From Aphanomyces cochlioides (lineage: Eukaryota > Oomycota > Saprolegniomycetes > Saprolegniales > Verrucalvaceae): 64,000 nucleotides of DNA. This document shows positions 33,424-44,298 of the stretch, one piece after another (position 1 is the first letter of the stretch; each line of letters opens with the position of its first letter). A program made the translations under genes and the position numbers. The stretch is from the NCBI GenBank assembly GCA_019828595.1, contig JAHQRK010000009.1:2294001-2358000 (forward strand), written 5' to 3'. The notes under the pieces were generated by a model that was not told the DNA's origin, ran no database searches, and saw nothing but the letters and a program-made list of their open reading frames with translations.

Positions 33424-34380
33424 ATGGAGAACGCAGACACACCACCGCATCGCTACAACACCCGCAACTCTCCCTAGACCGCAGTTGATCACACGTACAA
33501 GCTGAGGGCAGAGATATTCGTGAAAGAAACGGTCTGTGCACGCGATCACAGCGGCAAACGACTACATCCGCATGTGTTTGAAGGGAACACCTGGAGCTCC
33601 ATACGCGAGCAGATATTCAACCATTGCGCCCCCCACATGAACAACAAAGCTTCGTATGTCAATGATCCCCGACAATGGTCTATCGGCGAGACACCGCCGA
33701 CATTGCTCAACTTTGATGCCTATATAACAATCAAGTTGGCACGATACCACTTCAAGCCACCCAGTGACGACCAAGCCCAAGCTTACCTTGTCTCCCATTT
33801 GAACGCCACGTTCACCATTCTCGTTTTCAAGTGGGGAAATCACTTAAACATCGCCACTAACCTCCAAGAGTTGAACGAGCAGTGCATTCTTCCACCAAAT
33901 CGTGATCGTGTTGGAGCGGCCACTGAAACATTGCATCCAGAGACTGTTGCGCTTTTGAAGCAAAGATGGGACACAACTTATCAAGCTTACGATGCAACTT
34001 GGCGCATGTGGGCAGCTTCAATCCTCAAGAAACCATTTCACCAGCATGCAATCTCAATCGCACTCCTGCCACCGTTGAATATGCTTCATTTGTTTCAATC
34101 AGTACCGAATGGCCCTCAACAACGAACTGCAAACTTGGAGCAAAACCTCACAATGGCCCTCGATGTTGTCGACTCCTGCAAAGAAGAGTTGGAAAATGTG
34201 TTGCGATACACAGAAGACGCAAGCATGCGCGTCAAAAAAGCACATGAGAGCATGGAAATTAAATGCAGAATGATCAAGAGTTTCATGGCACAGATGCAAC
34301 AAGCAGATGAACACGCAGAAGTCATGAATATGATTAGATCCATCCCCAAAGCTGACGATGTCGATCACAGTGATGAATGA
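33424..34380 (+). pseudogene. Companion gene of element A, one in-frame TAG
   Basis: The frame runs from ATG 33424 (MENADTPPHRYNTRNSP), meets a TAG at 33475-33477, and continues in the same frame without an ATG through FVKETVCARDHSGKRLHPHV and FNHCAPHMNNKASYVNDP to a TGA at 34378-34380. The copy in element B is open across the corresponding place, so the TAG looks like a nonsense mutation. A segment VFKWGNHLNIATNL corresponds to VYKWGNQINNANDL in B. The last 75 residues are charged and helical (coiled-coil-like). No known family was recognised. A role linked to transposition is inferred only from its constant presence with the transposase. Confidence 0.7.
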
Positions 34381-34517
34381 GAGATCAAAATTAATTGAAT
34401 TTATTTTAATTCATTAATTTTATAAAAATATTATTATAATATTAATTTAATAAAGGTTATATGAAAAATGTATGATGTGAGATCATATTATATTAAAATA
34501 AAATTTAAAAAAGCAAT

Positions 34518-35617
34518 TCATTCTTCATTATCGTCTCGACACTCCATGAATTCAAGCAAGTCATTCATTTCGCTCGTTGATCGCTGAATGGAAGCCGCGC
34601 CGATCTCCGAAAACGTGAAGACGGATCGAAATGTCCAGGCAGTCAATAGCCGCAATGAGGGTACACATGAGCCAAGTCGAACTTCTTAAATTGCTGGAAG
34701 ATCCCCAAAACAAACAGCAGCAAGTCTGTGGTTTGGTTTTCACGGTAATGGCGGCGAAATGCTTTCTTGACGTAACCAAACAGATACTCAATAGGATTGT
34801 AGAAAGCACAATAAGCGGGCAAGTAGATAGGAACAATGCCCACAGATCGCAACAGATTCGGAATGTCGGGATGACAATGAATGCTGGCCCCATCCAAGAT
34901 CCAAATCGACCTACGGCCGGGGTAAGGAGAGACTTCTCCAGATACGGCATGAGTCCAGCAGCAATTGACAAACGTTTCACGGTCAAACGTGCCAACAGTG
35001 TCAAACACATTGACAACACCAGTGACATCAATAAAGCAGAGTAGAGATACGCGAGGATGCCGCACAAACTCGCCACGAAAACAGAGTTTCTCACCTTTCA
35101 TTGCGTAACCTTTCTTCCGCAGCATTCCCTTTGAGTCAAAACTGACTTCGTCCAGAAAGTGAAGGTTCGCATAGGCCCAACCAAGAGAGCTCATTTCATT
35201 GAAAAATCGATGGACGTCATTCTCTCTGATGTGCATAGCCCGACGCTCCAATACTTTCCACGTCATTCCGTGTTTGTGAATGATGCTCCAAATGGTTGAG
35301 GTTGAGATCGTTCGTCTAAACTTGGACTCGAAAGCGTGTTTGCATTCGTCGAGGAAAGACATGGGTCGGCGCTCAAAGAAACTGATGATCCATGAGCGAT
35401 GCTCCGGTGTAAACAGGGATGCTCTTCGAGTGTCCTTACGACTGAGATGACCTCGTGATTCATATCGTGCAATTCAATTTGAAACCGTAGTTGGTGACTT
35501 GTGGAATACATGAGCAACATCAGTCTTTTTCATGCCAATGTAGTAGTAGGCGTAGAGCGCGTGGGCAATCGTGTTTGGGGAAGCATGCTCTGTTACCAAG
35601 AAGTCGAGTGGAACCAT
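34518..35617 (-). pseudogene. Transposase of element A, with nonsense and C-terminal lesions
   Basis: From ATG 35617 it reads ASPNTIAHALYAYYYIGMKK and VFHKSPTTVSN, then TGA near 35475 where copy B has TGG (SNWIQRYEE). The frame then stays open through SWIISFFERRPMSFLDE and the DDE core: FLDEVSFDS, WILDGASIHCH and FYNPIEYLFG, 34 residues between the second and third catalytic residues. A stop follows HCGY at 34643 and a shifted frame holds the acidic tail to 34518. It faces the companion gene. Confidence 0.85.
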
Positions 35618-36534
35618 CGATTTCACTTGTTGATTTCAAAGGAATACGACAGAACTCCGTTTTACTAAAAATTTGTATAGTATACATTATTCGATACAAT
35701 TTCCCCTGTTACCATTTTGTGTCGATTTGGCCAATCGACATGCAATTCCAAATTTGGCTCAAAATGACAATATCATTTTTGGATGAAGTCAAATTCGTAT
35801 TTGAGCGAGAATTCAAACAAACCATATCCAAATCCACGGTGTGGCAAACCATGCACGATTGTGGAATGACATGGAAGGTTCTGGAGCGCAGAGCTATCCA
35901 TGTCAAAGAAAGCGACATTTTTCGGTTTGTAATGGAGTTGTCATCGATTGATTGGTGCCACAGAAACGTCGTCTTCCTTGACGAAGTAAGTTTTGACAGC
36001 AAGGGGATGCTCCGCAAAAGGGGATATGCCATGAAAGGAAACAAACTCATTTACAGAGGCGAGTACAATCGACGTCCCCGTGTATCGATGCTATGCTGGG
36101 TTGGAGTCAATGGCTTGAAAGACATTTATGACACAGATGGGACGTTTGACCGTGCCAAGTTCTTTGAGTGTTGTCGGAACCACATAAAAAATGTGAAGCT
36201 TATCCTGGCCGAGACTCAATATGGGTTTTAGATGGTGCCCAAATTCATTGCCACCCTGGAATTGTCTATTTCTTGAGGTCCATTGGAATTGTGCCCATCT
36301 TCTTGCCGGCATATTGTCCCATTTTTAACCCACTGGAGTTCTTATTTGGCTTGGTCAAGAAGATGATGACACGAAATTATGTTGAAAGACAAACGCACAA
36401 CCTCCTGCTTTTCATTTTGGCAATGATGCAGCGCTTCAAGACTTACGATATGTCGAAAATATTCGAACATTGTGGATGGCACATCGATGGTCGATTCGAT
36501 CCAACAAATGGCCTGAACGTTGGCAAGGTGAAGG

Positions 36535-36969
36535 TTAGTCATGTAAATCCGATGCAGACCGTATGTTGTTGCCCCACTTGTAGACTACGGTGAATATCTC
36601 GTTCTTGTGCTTGAGGAGAGCTTTCTTCAATTTCTCTTCGTTGGGGATGATCAACTTGAAAATTGAAAGCTATGTACTTGTCAAAGTCTTCGAAAGTTGG
36701 CGGCGCCTGTTGAACCGACCAAACCTTCGGGAGGCCAGTGTACAATGCTTGTGGCTGTAGGTGGGACAACACAAACCTCCACAGCTTCTCCTTGATGATG
36801 ACAATACTTGAGCCTTAGATCACTTGTGAACCGAATGAATGGCCTTTGTTGTCTCGCCCGCTCTCTGTCTCCTTCAAATCACTTGGACTACCATTCGATA
36901 GTGCTGGGCAGCAGAGTCTTGGAGCTGCGAGTCTGCTTCAGAGGAGATTTGAGTTAGAGCTTCCGTCAT
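36535..36969 (-). pseudogene. Decayed companion gene of element C
   Basis: On the minus strand from ATG 36969: MTEALTQISSEADSQL, a frame change, LKETESGRDNKGH (compare VKETVCARDHSGKR), then KVWSVQQAPPTFEDFDKYI and, in another frame, IFTVVYKWGNNIRSASDLHD with a TAA at 36535. It is a relative of the companion genes at 33424 and 40023 and again converges on its transposase, with ends overlapping. The C-terminal helical part is missing. Confidence 0.7.
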
Positions 36970-37168
36970 TGTCTCGTCTTCGGATCTTCGCGCTTTTTTG
37001 TTTGATGGCAACTGTATTAGTAGATGTTTAGTAATCGTATTTGTAGTGAATAGTAGATACTAATTCAAACTCAAAGACACACAAATACACGCTCAAAATA
37101 CACACAAATCGATTTGAAATTTCGATTAAATCGCTTGTCGATTCGAATTTTGAATCGAAAGCACAATA

Positions 37169-38497
37169 TATCCAATAGAAATGGTTCGTGGTCTTTCGAG
37201 CTATATGATTGGTGCATGAATAAATTGGAGGAAAACTTTGAAAGTCTATCTGTCGGTCTTCATTCCTCATTCATGGGATGACGGCGTAAGTATACCAAAG
37301 AGGAGCTCGACGAGGCGTTCAAAGTGGTGAAAAGCAGCGTTTTGTGAGCATGGCTTTACGGATACCCTATCGTACACTTAAATTCCATGTTGCAAAAAGT
37401 CGTTCTGCTGACAGCGACGCACAAGAACGTATGGGACCATCGCCTGCCTTGCCGGATGAGTGTGAGACCTATCTTTCATCGTGGGTTGTACAAATGCAAC
37501 AGGATGGTCATCCAATCGGGGTATTTTTTCTTGGATATTTTGGATATTAGTTGTCATTATGAAGGCTACTTCAAAGTATGGTGCACATCAGCTGTAGACT
37601 GCATTCTGGCCAATTTGATCTCACATGGTTTTATTATATAACGTACACTGTAATAAGTTAGTTTTGGGTTTAACGTATTAAGTATTATACGTTATTTTAG
37701 GTCTCAAGTGGTTAAACTCACCAATATGTCCGGATAAAATGTCCGGATAGAATAAGTATACAAACATCAAGATAGACCGAACGGCCAATTTATGCCAGAC
37801 TCCATACATCTTCACAATTCAAAGCACTGACGTTAAATATCTATAACTTTTTTAGTTTTCATCGGATTTAAAAACCAAGCGATAACTTCTCGTCGTCTTG
37901 TCCAGCGCTAACGATTTTGTGGTCTTACATACCTGAATATGCACTTTCAAAGGACTTATAGCGATAGGCGTTAGGCTATAAATTTCGCTGTCTTCAGCTG
38001 ATGTGCACCATATGTGCGATAGTCAACTTTGAATTGAACTATATTTATGAATATCCTGTCACAATTGATTTTTCTAGGTGAGAATAAGGGTATTAATTTT
38101 CCGTATATCGGCTTCAGTGCACATTAAAGATTGGAGTGCAACTGTCGAAATTCACCAGAAAGTATACTTATTTCAAGTCAAAAAGGGGCAAAAGACTGGA
38201 CCGGGTAAATTTTACAAATTGAATTTCAGACGCTTGTAACTATACGAATACTAAGTGAAACAATCTCAAAATATGTGTAAGCGATAGACCGTTCTTTCCT
38301 CTGTAATTTGGTATATTGTGGAGCACACAGTTCAAAATAGTGTAAAAGTTATGTCGAAAATGCTAAGGGGTCCAAAAAAGGTGCAAGACTGGTTCTTTAC
38401 GTTACACGAACTTTATATGCATATAACTACAGTGTATACTCATACGGTGAACGAGTCAATATTTGACATATGACAAAATGTTTGTGCAAAAAAGCTT
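37169..38497. other. A/T-rich region without a gene, with a dispersed repeat
   Basis: Paired TCCGGATA motifs lie at 37727-37752. The segment 38186-38410 contains AAAAAGGGGCAAAAGACTGG and later CAAGACTGGTTCTTTACGTTA; both occur inverted and close together at 32794-32850, so this is a repeat with an insertion or the other a deletion. Confidence 0.45.
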
Positions 38498-38500
38498 TGA

Positions 38501-39068
38501 GGGCGGGTCTGGATGCCACCAAAAATGGCATAAAATGCCAAAAAATGCCATAATTCGAAATATGCCATAATTTTCAATTTTGACTGTCTGGATGCCACCT
38601 TCTCAAAGAATTTTTTGTCACAATTTTCTGGAGTTTTGACCAAATTATGCCATAAAAGAAATGGATCAAATTGGTCTATTTTTAATGACATATTTTCGTC
38701 ATGAATGCACTGATCGAGTCAAGCTTGAGATTCAGCTTGTCACTCTACAAAAATACACGCGCACACCTATATATTATCACTGTTGCATGTTCTAACACTC
38801 TGAGAAGCGACAGTGATCGAGCCTTGCTCATATCTTGCTCATTTCAAAGTTCCGGTCGGAAGAGACTGACACAGTAGTATGACAACAATCAGCGTCTCTA
38901 CCAGTTATGTTGAAGTTTCTTGTTGGCCTTAAGTTGTGGCATCCAGACAAATACCAAATTCTCCAACTATTCCATTTTAAATTGTGAATTTGGAACTTTG
39001 GAAAATTTTTGCAAAATGTCTTTTCAGTTTTATGGAATAAAAAAATTGATGGGCATCCAGACCCGCCC
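38501..39068. mobile_element. MITE of Harbinger type (568 bp)
   Basis: Terminal inverted repeats GGGCGGGTCTGGATGCC are exact at both ends, flanked by TGA on each side (38498-38500 and 39069-39071). The subterminal CTGTCTGGATGCCACC (near 38583) repeats the TIR core. TIR and subterminal repeats resemble those of the 4.6-kb element at 53844-58420 (GGCCCGTCTGGATGCCA), so that element's family may have moved it. No coding capacity. Confidence 0.8.
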
Positions 39069-39411
39069 TGAAGAAATTAACGTGCCACATTTTGATAAAT
39101 GACCTAGTCATTGAAGAAATAATGAAATCACTTGGTAAAGGTGAAAACGATTTCATTTTTACGCCATGATAGATCAAAAACATTCAAGTAGAAGAAGTCT
39201 CCTACACTGTACATGTCAGGAAGTCCCAGTAAATAAAGTCTCTTCCATGGAATAGAGGTTGAGAACGGCAGAGGAAAGTAAAACTAAACGGTAAAGAAAT
39301 TGTCATTCCAGATATTTCCTCGCAGTTTGACCCATCGACCCTCCAGATATTGTTCTCCATTTCCGAATTTTTGTATGTTATCCAATTTTGACATCAATTG
39401 TGAGCATGTTA

Positions 39412-39686
39412 GGGCCTGGTCAGCGAACATTCCATCCATGCTTCAGGGACGGATTCAGGCTTCTGATTGGTCAATTCCAATAATTTCCGGATAATGGGGT
39501 TGTTCATGCTTTTCGGATAAACTCAGGCAGGAACGCCTTTTTCCAGCAGAACAAGTCTGTTCCTGCTTCAGACACATTTTCAAGAAAATCGAAAAACTAC
39601 TTTTTGATATTTTTCAAAAAAACTTCCAAAAAATTCCGGATAACGTTCCTGCCTGGCAGGGATGGATTTCTTCCCCGACCAGGCCC
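39412..39686. mobile_element. Small MITE with GGGCCTGGTC ends (275 bp)
   Basis: Inverted ends GGGCCTGGTC are followed by similar CCATCC sequence on both sides. TTA (39409-39411) lies on the left and CTA (39687-39689) on the right, an imperfect 3-bp target duplication. GGGCC starts and 3-bp duplications fit PIF/Harbinger. It contains TTCCGGATAA motifs at 39476 and 39636. Confidence 0.65.
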
Positions 39687-40022
39687 CTAGAGGCTCCGAC
39701 ATGCGTTCTTCCTATGGTCATTACTACTAGAATAGCCAATCAAATTCATGATATGAGGCCAAATGATATTCGTATGTTCTTTATGAAGATCGACTTTGTG
39801 ATCAATTGAACGTATTTTTGTCAGTAATTTGCACGACAACTCAAAAATTGAATTGTAGATCATTTACCCCGATATATTATTCATTCGATTCGAAATTGGA
39901 GAGGGTAGTTGAATTGACTAGCGACGAGGGAATAATCGACTAGCCAATCAGATTCCTTTATTTATTTATTTTTATCCAATGAAAATTGATACTCGTTCAC
40001 GTGACAGACAAAAGATTCTGCA

Positions 40023-40828
40023 ATGCAACCAAGTGAGACCTCAGAACCACCGCCGCTTCGTCAACACAGTCCGCCAGCCACGTCAACTCAGACTTGCAAT
40101 CGACTTTACAAAATGAACGCCGAGGTCTATGTGAAGGAAACCGTCTGCGCTCGTGACCATAGCGGAAAGCGACTTCCACCCCACGTTTTCGAGGCTTCCA
40201 GCTGGGAAGCCATGAAAACGAGCATTTTCAACCACTGTGCCCCCCATATGAGCAGCAAAGCGTCTTATGTAGACGACCCTCGTGTGTGGTCTGTCGCCGA
40301 AGAGACTCCATCGCACGCAGATTTCGAGACATTGAAACTGATAAAGATGGCACGAAACCCGTTCAAGCCAACATCATCGACATTGGCACAGAGGTATTTG
40401 GTCGATCACTCAAACAAAACATTCATAGTGATTGTCTATAAGTGGGGAAACCAGATCAACAACGCCAACGACTTGGAACAATTCAAAGAACAATGTATTC
40501 AAGTGCCACAAAGAATGCCCCCACCGTCAAACATGTTACATTTATTTGACGTGTGGCCAACTCAGCTGATAATCGAATCGGACAAGTCCAACAAAACCTG
40601 CACCTTTCAACAGACATTGTCAATTCAAGCTTAGCCGATCTTGCAGTGCTGAAACAAGCCGCTGAAGAGTTGGTTCGTCGCATTGAAATTGGAATTGACT
40701 GTATGCTGACGAAAAAAAGGATGATCGAAGCAATTCTAGCTGACGTACAGATTGCACAAGATGATCATGTATCTCAAACAGTTCATTCAATTCCCAACAT
40801 CGAAGACACTGAACATGCTGAGGCATAG
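40023..40828 (+). pseudogene. Companion gene of element B, one frameshift
   Basis: From ATG 40023 the frame reads MQPSETSEPPPLRQHSPPAT, YVKETVCARDHSGKRLPPHV, FNHCAPHMSSKASYVDDP, and VYKWGNQINNANDL. At about 40560 the frame moves by one base; the first frame ends at 40634, and the second continues with DNRIGQVQQNLHLSTDIVNS to a TAG at 40828. The C-terminal helical region matches that of the A copy (IPNIEDTEH versus IPKADDVDH). This copy gives the clearest N-terminus of the family. Function unknown. Confidence 0.75.
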
Positions 40829-40929
40829 GTGATAGGACTCCGTTTTAATCAAAATGAAAGGCAATTTTTCTTGCTATCGTTATTCTTTTAAAGAACACTC
40901 AGCAAATCCTAGCATGCAATCATTATATG

Positions 40930-41600
40930 CTGATCTAGAGCTGCGGAACAAAGTATCATCTGACAGACGCAAGGATAAATCAATGCACCCTTGGGCAGTG
41001 CATACACAATCCTCAAACTTCTTTGTCACGTCAATCTCTAAACTGCTGCATGATTCTCAAAGAATATAGGTCAGTTGTTTTGCTCTGGTTTCGGCAAGTC
41101 GATACACCCATCCCAAATGCAAACTCAATGGGGTGGAATGTGCGGACTAAGCTAACATGAAGATTTGAACATTTGCAAGTGATCCCACGGGGATCAAAAC
41201 TTACTCTTTGAGGAAATTCAATTTCAAATGATTCCAATGCATACACAAATAACCTGGAGAGTGCGCGCTGCTCGATTATGATCAAGCCACTGCAAATGCA
41301 TGCAAGTCTAGTTGGAGTGGCCCTGTTCAAACATGCTGCATTTGTTGGAACGAGTTGCCAACGCTGCAGATAATCAATCTAGGAACTAGAACAAAATGTG
41401 TAACTCTGCCCGGACATTGTCAGCTCGTGTCCGAGCGATCTCTATGCTGAAAATCAAATTGCTCACAAGTTGGTTCAGCGAATTGACACTGGAATCGACA
41501 GTTTGCAAACAAAAACGCGAATAATTGACGTGCAGGTTGCAAGTAGCAATAAGCTATCAAGAATTTAATTCCAAACGTCGACGATACAAGCTAGAACGAA
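40930..41600. repeat. Decayed tandem copy of the transposase-tail/companion-tail junction
   Basis: 40930-41330 matches the minus-strand transposase tail at 41700-42320 with many changes (for example ATGCAAACTCAATGGGGT in both). 41325-41580 matches the companion tail at 40530-40800. The order shows a tandem duplication of the element's middle, after which one copy decayed. Confidence 0.65.
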
Positions 41601-41644
41601 GGATAGCATTTCATTTAAAGAATTAACGACTTTGAATTCTCGTA

Positions 41645-42765
41645 TTACTCCTGTGTTTCGCACTCAACAAAGTCGAGCATGCTCTCATCGATTGCTGAAG
41701 AAGTCTCGTGAAAAATGTTTTCATCGGACAGACGCAAGGACGGATCAAAACGACCTTGAGCAGTGTAGCCACAATGTTCGAACGTCTTTGTCATGTCAAA
41801 CTTTTTAAACTGCTGCATGATTCCCAAAATATAGAGTCAATTCTTTCGTCTTGGTTTCGACGAAACCACGGCGAAATGCCATTTTCACCAAACCAAATGC
41901 AAACTCAATGGGGTTAAAAAATGCACAATAGGCCGGCAAGAAGATTGGAACAATTCCAAATGATCTCAACAAATGCACAATGTCGTGATGGCAGTGTATG
42001 GCAGCGCCATCCAAGATCCATATTGAGCCACGACCAGGATATCGCTGAACTTTAGAGGCTTGGAGAACACAGCAGTTGACAAATTTGGTGCGGTCAAAAG
42101 TGCCTTCGGTGTCAAACACTTGCACAAATCCAGTGACATCAATAAAGCAAAGCAAGGACACCCTTGGCCTTCTTTCAAATTCCCCGCGGAAACACAATTT
42201 TCTTCCTTTCAGCGCATAACCGCGCTTTCGAAGCATCCCTCGGGAATCAAAACTTACTTCGTCTAAAAATTGCAGATTCCAATGCCCCCAATCAATTGAA
42301 CTGAGCTCGTTGAAGAAACGTGTAATATCGTTTTCTTTGATGTGTATATCTCGGCGCTCAAGCAGCTTCCATGTTAGACCATAGCTATGGATAATTTTCC
42401 ATACTGTTGAAATTGCAATGGGTTGCATGAAATGTGTCTCAAAGGCTCGCTTTGCTTCGTCAAGGAATGACATTGGTGCATTTTCATAAAAGCGTATGAT
42501 CCACTCCTTCTGCTCTTTTGTAAATCCTCGGGTTTGCTTGGCGTGAAGTCGAGCATGGTCTCCTGTTTCTTCATATCGCTGAATCCAGTTGGATATCGTT
42601 GTCACTGATTTGTGGAACACACGAGCAATGACATGGGCGCTTCATACCCAAGTAGTGGTAGGCGTATAATGCATGCATTATTGTGTTCTTTGACGCGTGC
42701 TGCTGGTGGACATGGCCAAGGATCATGATGCCGTCTAAATTCCAATTCACAGTTCGCGACACCAT
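41645..42765 (-). pseudogene. Transposase of element B, two frameshifts
   Basis: The N-terminus at 42765 reads HASKNTIMHALYAYHYLGMK; a one-base shift near 42635 separates it from VFHKSVTTISNWIQRYEE. The DDE core is complete in one frame: FLDEVSFDSRG, WILDGAAIHCHHD and FFNPIEFAFG, 34 residues apart, as in DD34E Tc1/mariner relatives. A second one-base shift near 41825 moves to the tail MQQFKKFDMTKTFEHCGY and an acidic end. It is the best preserved core of the three copies. Confidence 0.85.
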
Positions 42766-42896
42766 TCAGTCACTATTCATTTTCATGATAATCATCTAGA
42801 GGTATTCAATTGTAGAGTTCAAAAGCTCTGTAAACTCTCGCACAATGAATATATTTACTACTAGTATCAAGGTTATGAATGATTCACAATCAAAGT

Positions 42897-44298
42897 CTAT
42901 TCAGAGCCCGTGTCGTCATTGCTGGAGCTTTCAGCAGACGAGTCTTCATCTGACTCAAGGTTATCAATCTCGATGAGGTGCTCATGCAGCTTTTGCAAAT
43001 TTTCTTCGGCAGAACGTACACACCCTTTGATTGTGTCCGGTTTCAATTCTGCAAATGCCAACTCCAATCGGGTCTTAACTTCTGGAAACTGTGTCATGTC
43101 GGTGTATTGGCGACCAACTTTAGTCTTGACATTAGCCCATATAAGCTCGATCGGTTGAAGATCGGAGTGGTGGGGTGGGGTGTAAACAACAGTGTGTCCA
43201 CAGCTTTGAGCCATATCCACAATCACTGGACGAACATGAGCCTTGATGTAAGTCGCCAATTTTTGCCACAGCTCACTCTTATACTCATCACCACTGGTTG
43301 CAATACCATACAAAGCGCAAGCTTCGAGCAGCACACTCTTGCGTTTCCCACTTTTAGGCGTCGAGCTCGGCAAACCCTTATGGTACTTTGCATTGTCGAG
43401 GACAATCAATGCATTTTGAACTCCATGAGTGTCCAACTCGGGGAGACGTTTGAACCAACTCTTGTAGTAAGCTTGATCGAACATACCATGATAGTCCTTC
43501 GTTTCCTTGATTTGCCAGTGGTCTTTCTTCCCCGCCAGTGAATATATCGAGAGCCGTGACTCTACTCTCAAGTGTCGGTGAGTCAAGTATTGCAGCCACG
43601 AAGCAATAACCCCGACGCTTGTGTTTTTCTTTGGGTGCAACATCAAGTTTGTCGGACGGGTCGTACATGTCCTGATGATGAGATTTGTAGTGGTGGTGGA
43701 TAAAGGACTCGTCGGTGTAAACAATGTGTGGTCTTCCAGCACCCTTGATATGGGGCTGCATCAAACGAACGTATGTATCACGGGCAACTGCATTGGATGC
43801 AGACAAGTGGTATGTTGAACCTTTGCTGCGGGTGCCACGCTTGTATCCATGTACCTTCAGGAAGCGCTGAACGGCCGCAATGTTGAAGTACATTGCTTCT
43901 TGTCATCGGGGTTGAAGTCAAGAATATATACTTTGCGTGCAAGTACATCATAACATCCACCGCTGTTGTACGTGTTCTTGTTGCACGCCTTGCACGAACA
44001 AATTCCTGGACCATTTTGACCACCTCCTTAGTCCGAGCGACCTTAGTGACATGAGTTGTACGATTACCAGTGTGTACTGCGACTGATACTGTCTGTGTTG
44101 AGACGTATTCACGCCACACATCTTGAACCAAGTTGAGGTTGCGTCCGAGCGCTTCGGAGACCTTCTTGGATGCTCCAGCAACATTTTGGCTCCGAAACCA
44201 CGCATGTAGACGAAGAATGTCAGTCTCTCTTCTCTTGTGACTGTGCGGTGGCGAGCAGCCTTCACGAAGGCAAAACAAGCATCAACTTTCGGGTCCAT
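42897..44298 (-). pseudogene. Second type of Tc1/IS630-like transposase, several frameshifts
   Basis: Pieces in successive frames: MDPKVDACFAFVKAARHR, LRLHAWFRSQNVAGASKKV, a helix-turn-helix ending near VQRFLKVHGYKRG, IVYTDESFIHHHYKS (first Asp), ALIVLDNAKYHKG (second Asp), and HHSDLQPIELIWANVK (Glu). Frame changes occur near 44220, 43955, 43915 and 43545. The catalytic spacing is longer than in elements A-C because of an insertion after NAKYHKG (KSGKRKSVLLEACALYGI), a known feature of some oomycete DDE_3 transposases. The tail is acidic and Ser-rich. TIRs were not found. Confidence 0.8.

Larger units (their letters stand above)
33262..35770. mobile_element. Two-gene Tc1/mariner-like element A, nested in element C
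   Basis: TA dinucleotides flank the element at 33260-33261 and 35771-35772. Both ends begin TTGT and share an AATTTG-rich inner segment. It carries a companion gene (33424-34380, plus) and a transposase (34518-35617, minus) pointing at each other with about 140 bp between their ends. The borders are fixed by the exact restoration of the host transposase frame when the element is removed. Confidence 0.85.
33007..36593 (+). pseudogene. Transposase of element C, split by element A and frameshifted
   Basis: The helix-turn-helix part runs from ATG 33007 to 33261 (APNTILHALF, STITNLIRRYEETGDYE). The DDE part resumes at 35773: the sequences on the two sides join as DKP-L-SFLDEV in frame once A and one TA copy are removed. 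Catalytic motifs are FLDEVSFDS, WVLDGAQIHCH and FNPLEFLFG, with 34 residues between the second Asp and the Glu. A one-base change in an A run near 36188 shifts the frame before AYPGRDSIW. So the copy carried or gained a frameshift besides the insertion. The superfamily is IS630/Tc1/mariner (DDE_3 type). Confidence 0.85.
32877..37166 (+). mobile_element. Tc1/mariner-like element C (DD34E), interrupted by element A
   Basis: The left end starts TTGTCTTTTCGAGCCAAAAT and the right end, read inward, starts TTGTGCTTTCGATTCAAAAT; both continue with TCGAAT-like sequence. TA flanks both ends (32875-32876 and 37167-37168). It encodes a transposase on the plus strand and a decayed companion gene on the minus strand. 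Element A (33262-35770) is inserted in the transposase gene. Without A the element would be about 1.8 kb. Confidence 0.75.
39880..42849. mobile_element. Two-gene Tc1/mariner-like element B (borders tentative)
   Basis: It holds a companion gene (40023-40828, plus) and transposase (41645-42765, minus) in the same convergent order as A and C. Candidate ends start TTCATT inward from TA at 39878-39879 and 42850-42851. The left end (TTCATTCGATTCGAAATTGG) resembles the left end of A. About 0.7 kb of partly duplicated middle sequence (40930-41600) separates the two genes. Confidence 0.55.

Noticed and set aside
32956..33477. Single ORF of 173 codons as one gene
   Set aside because: It fuses the N-terminus of the C transposase with the left end of the inserted element A; the junction at 33261 is an insertion site.
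42978..43541. Plus-strand ORF of 187 codons
   Set aside because: Antisense to the transposase pseudogene, whose catalytic motifs are clear on the minus strand.
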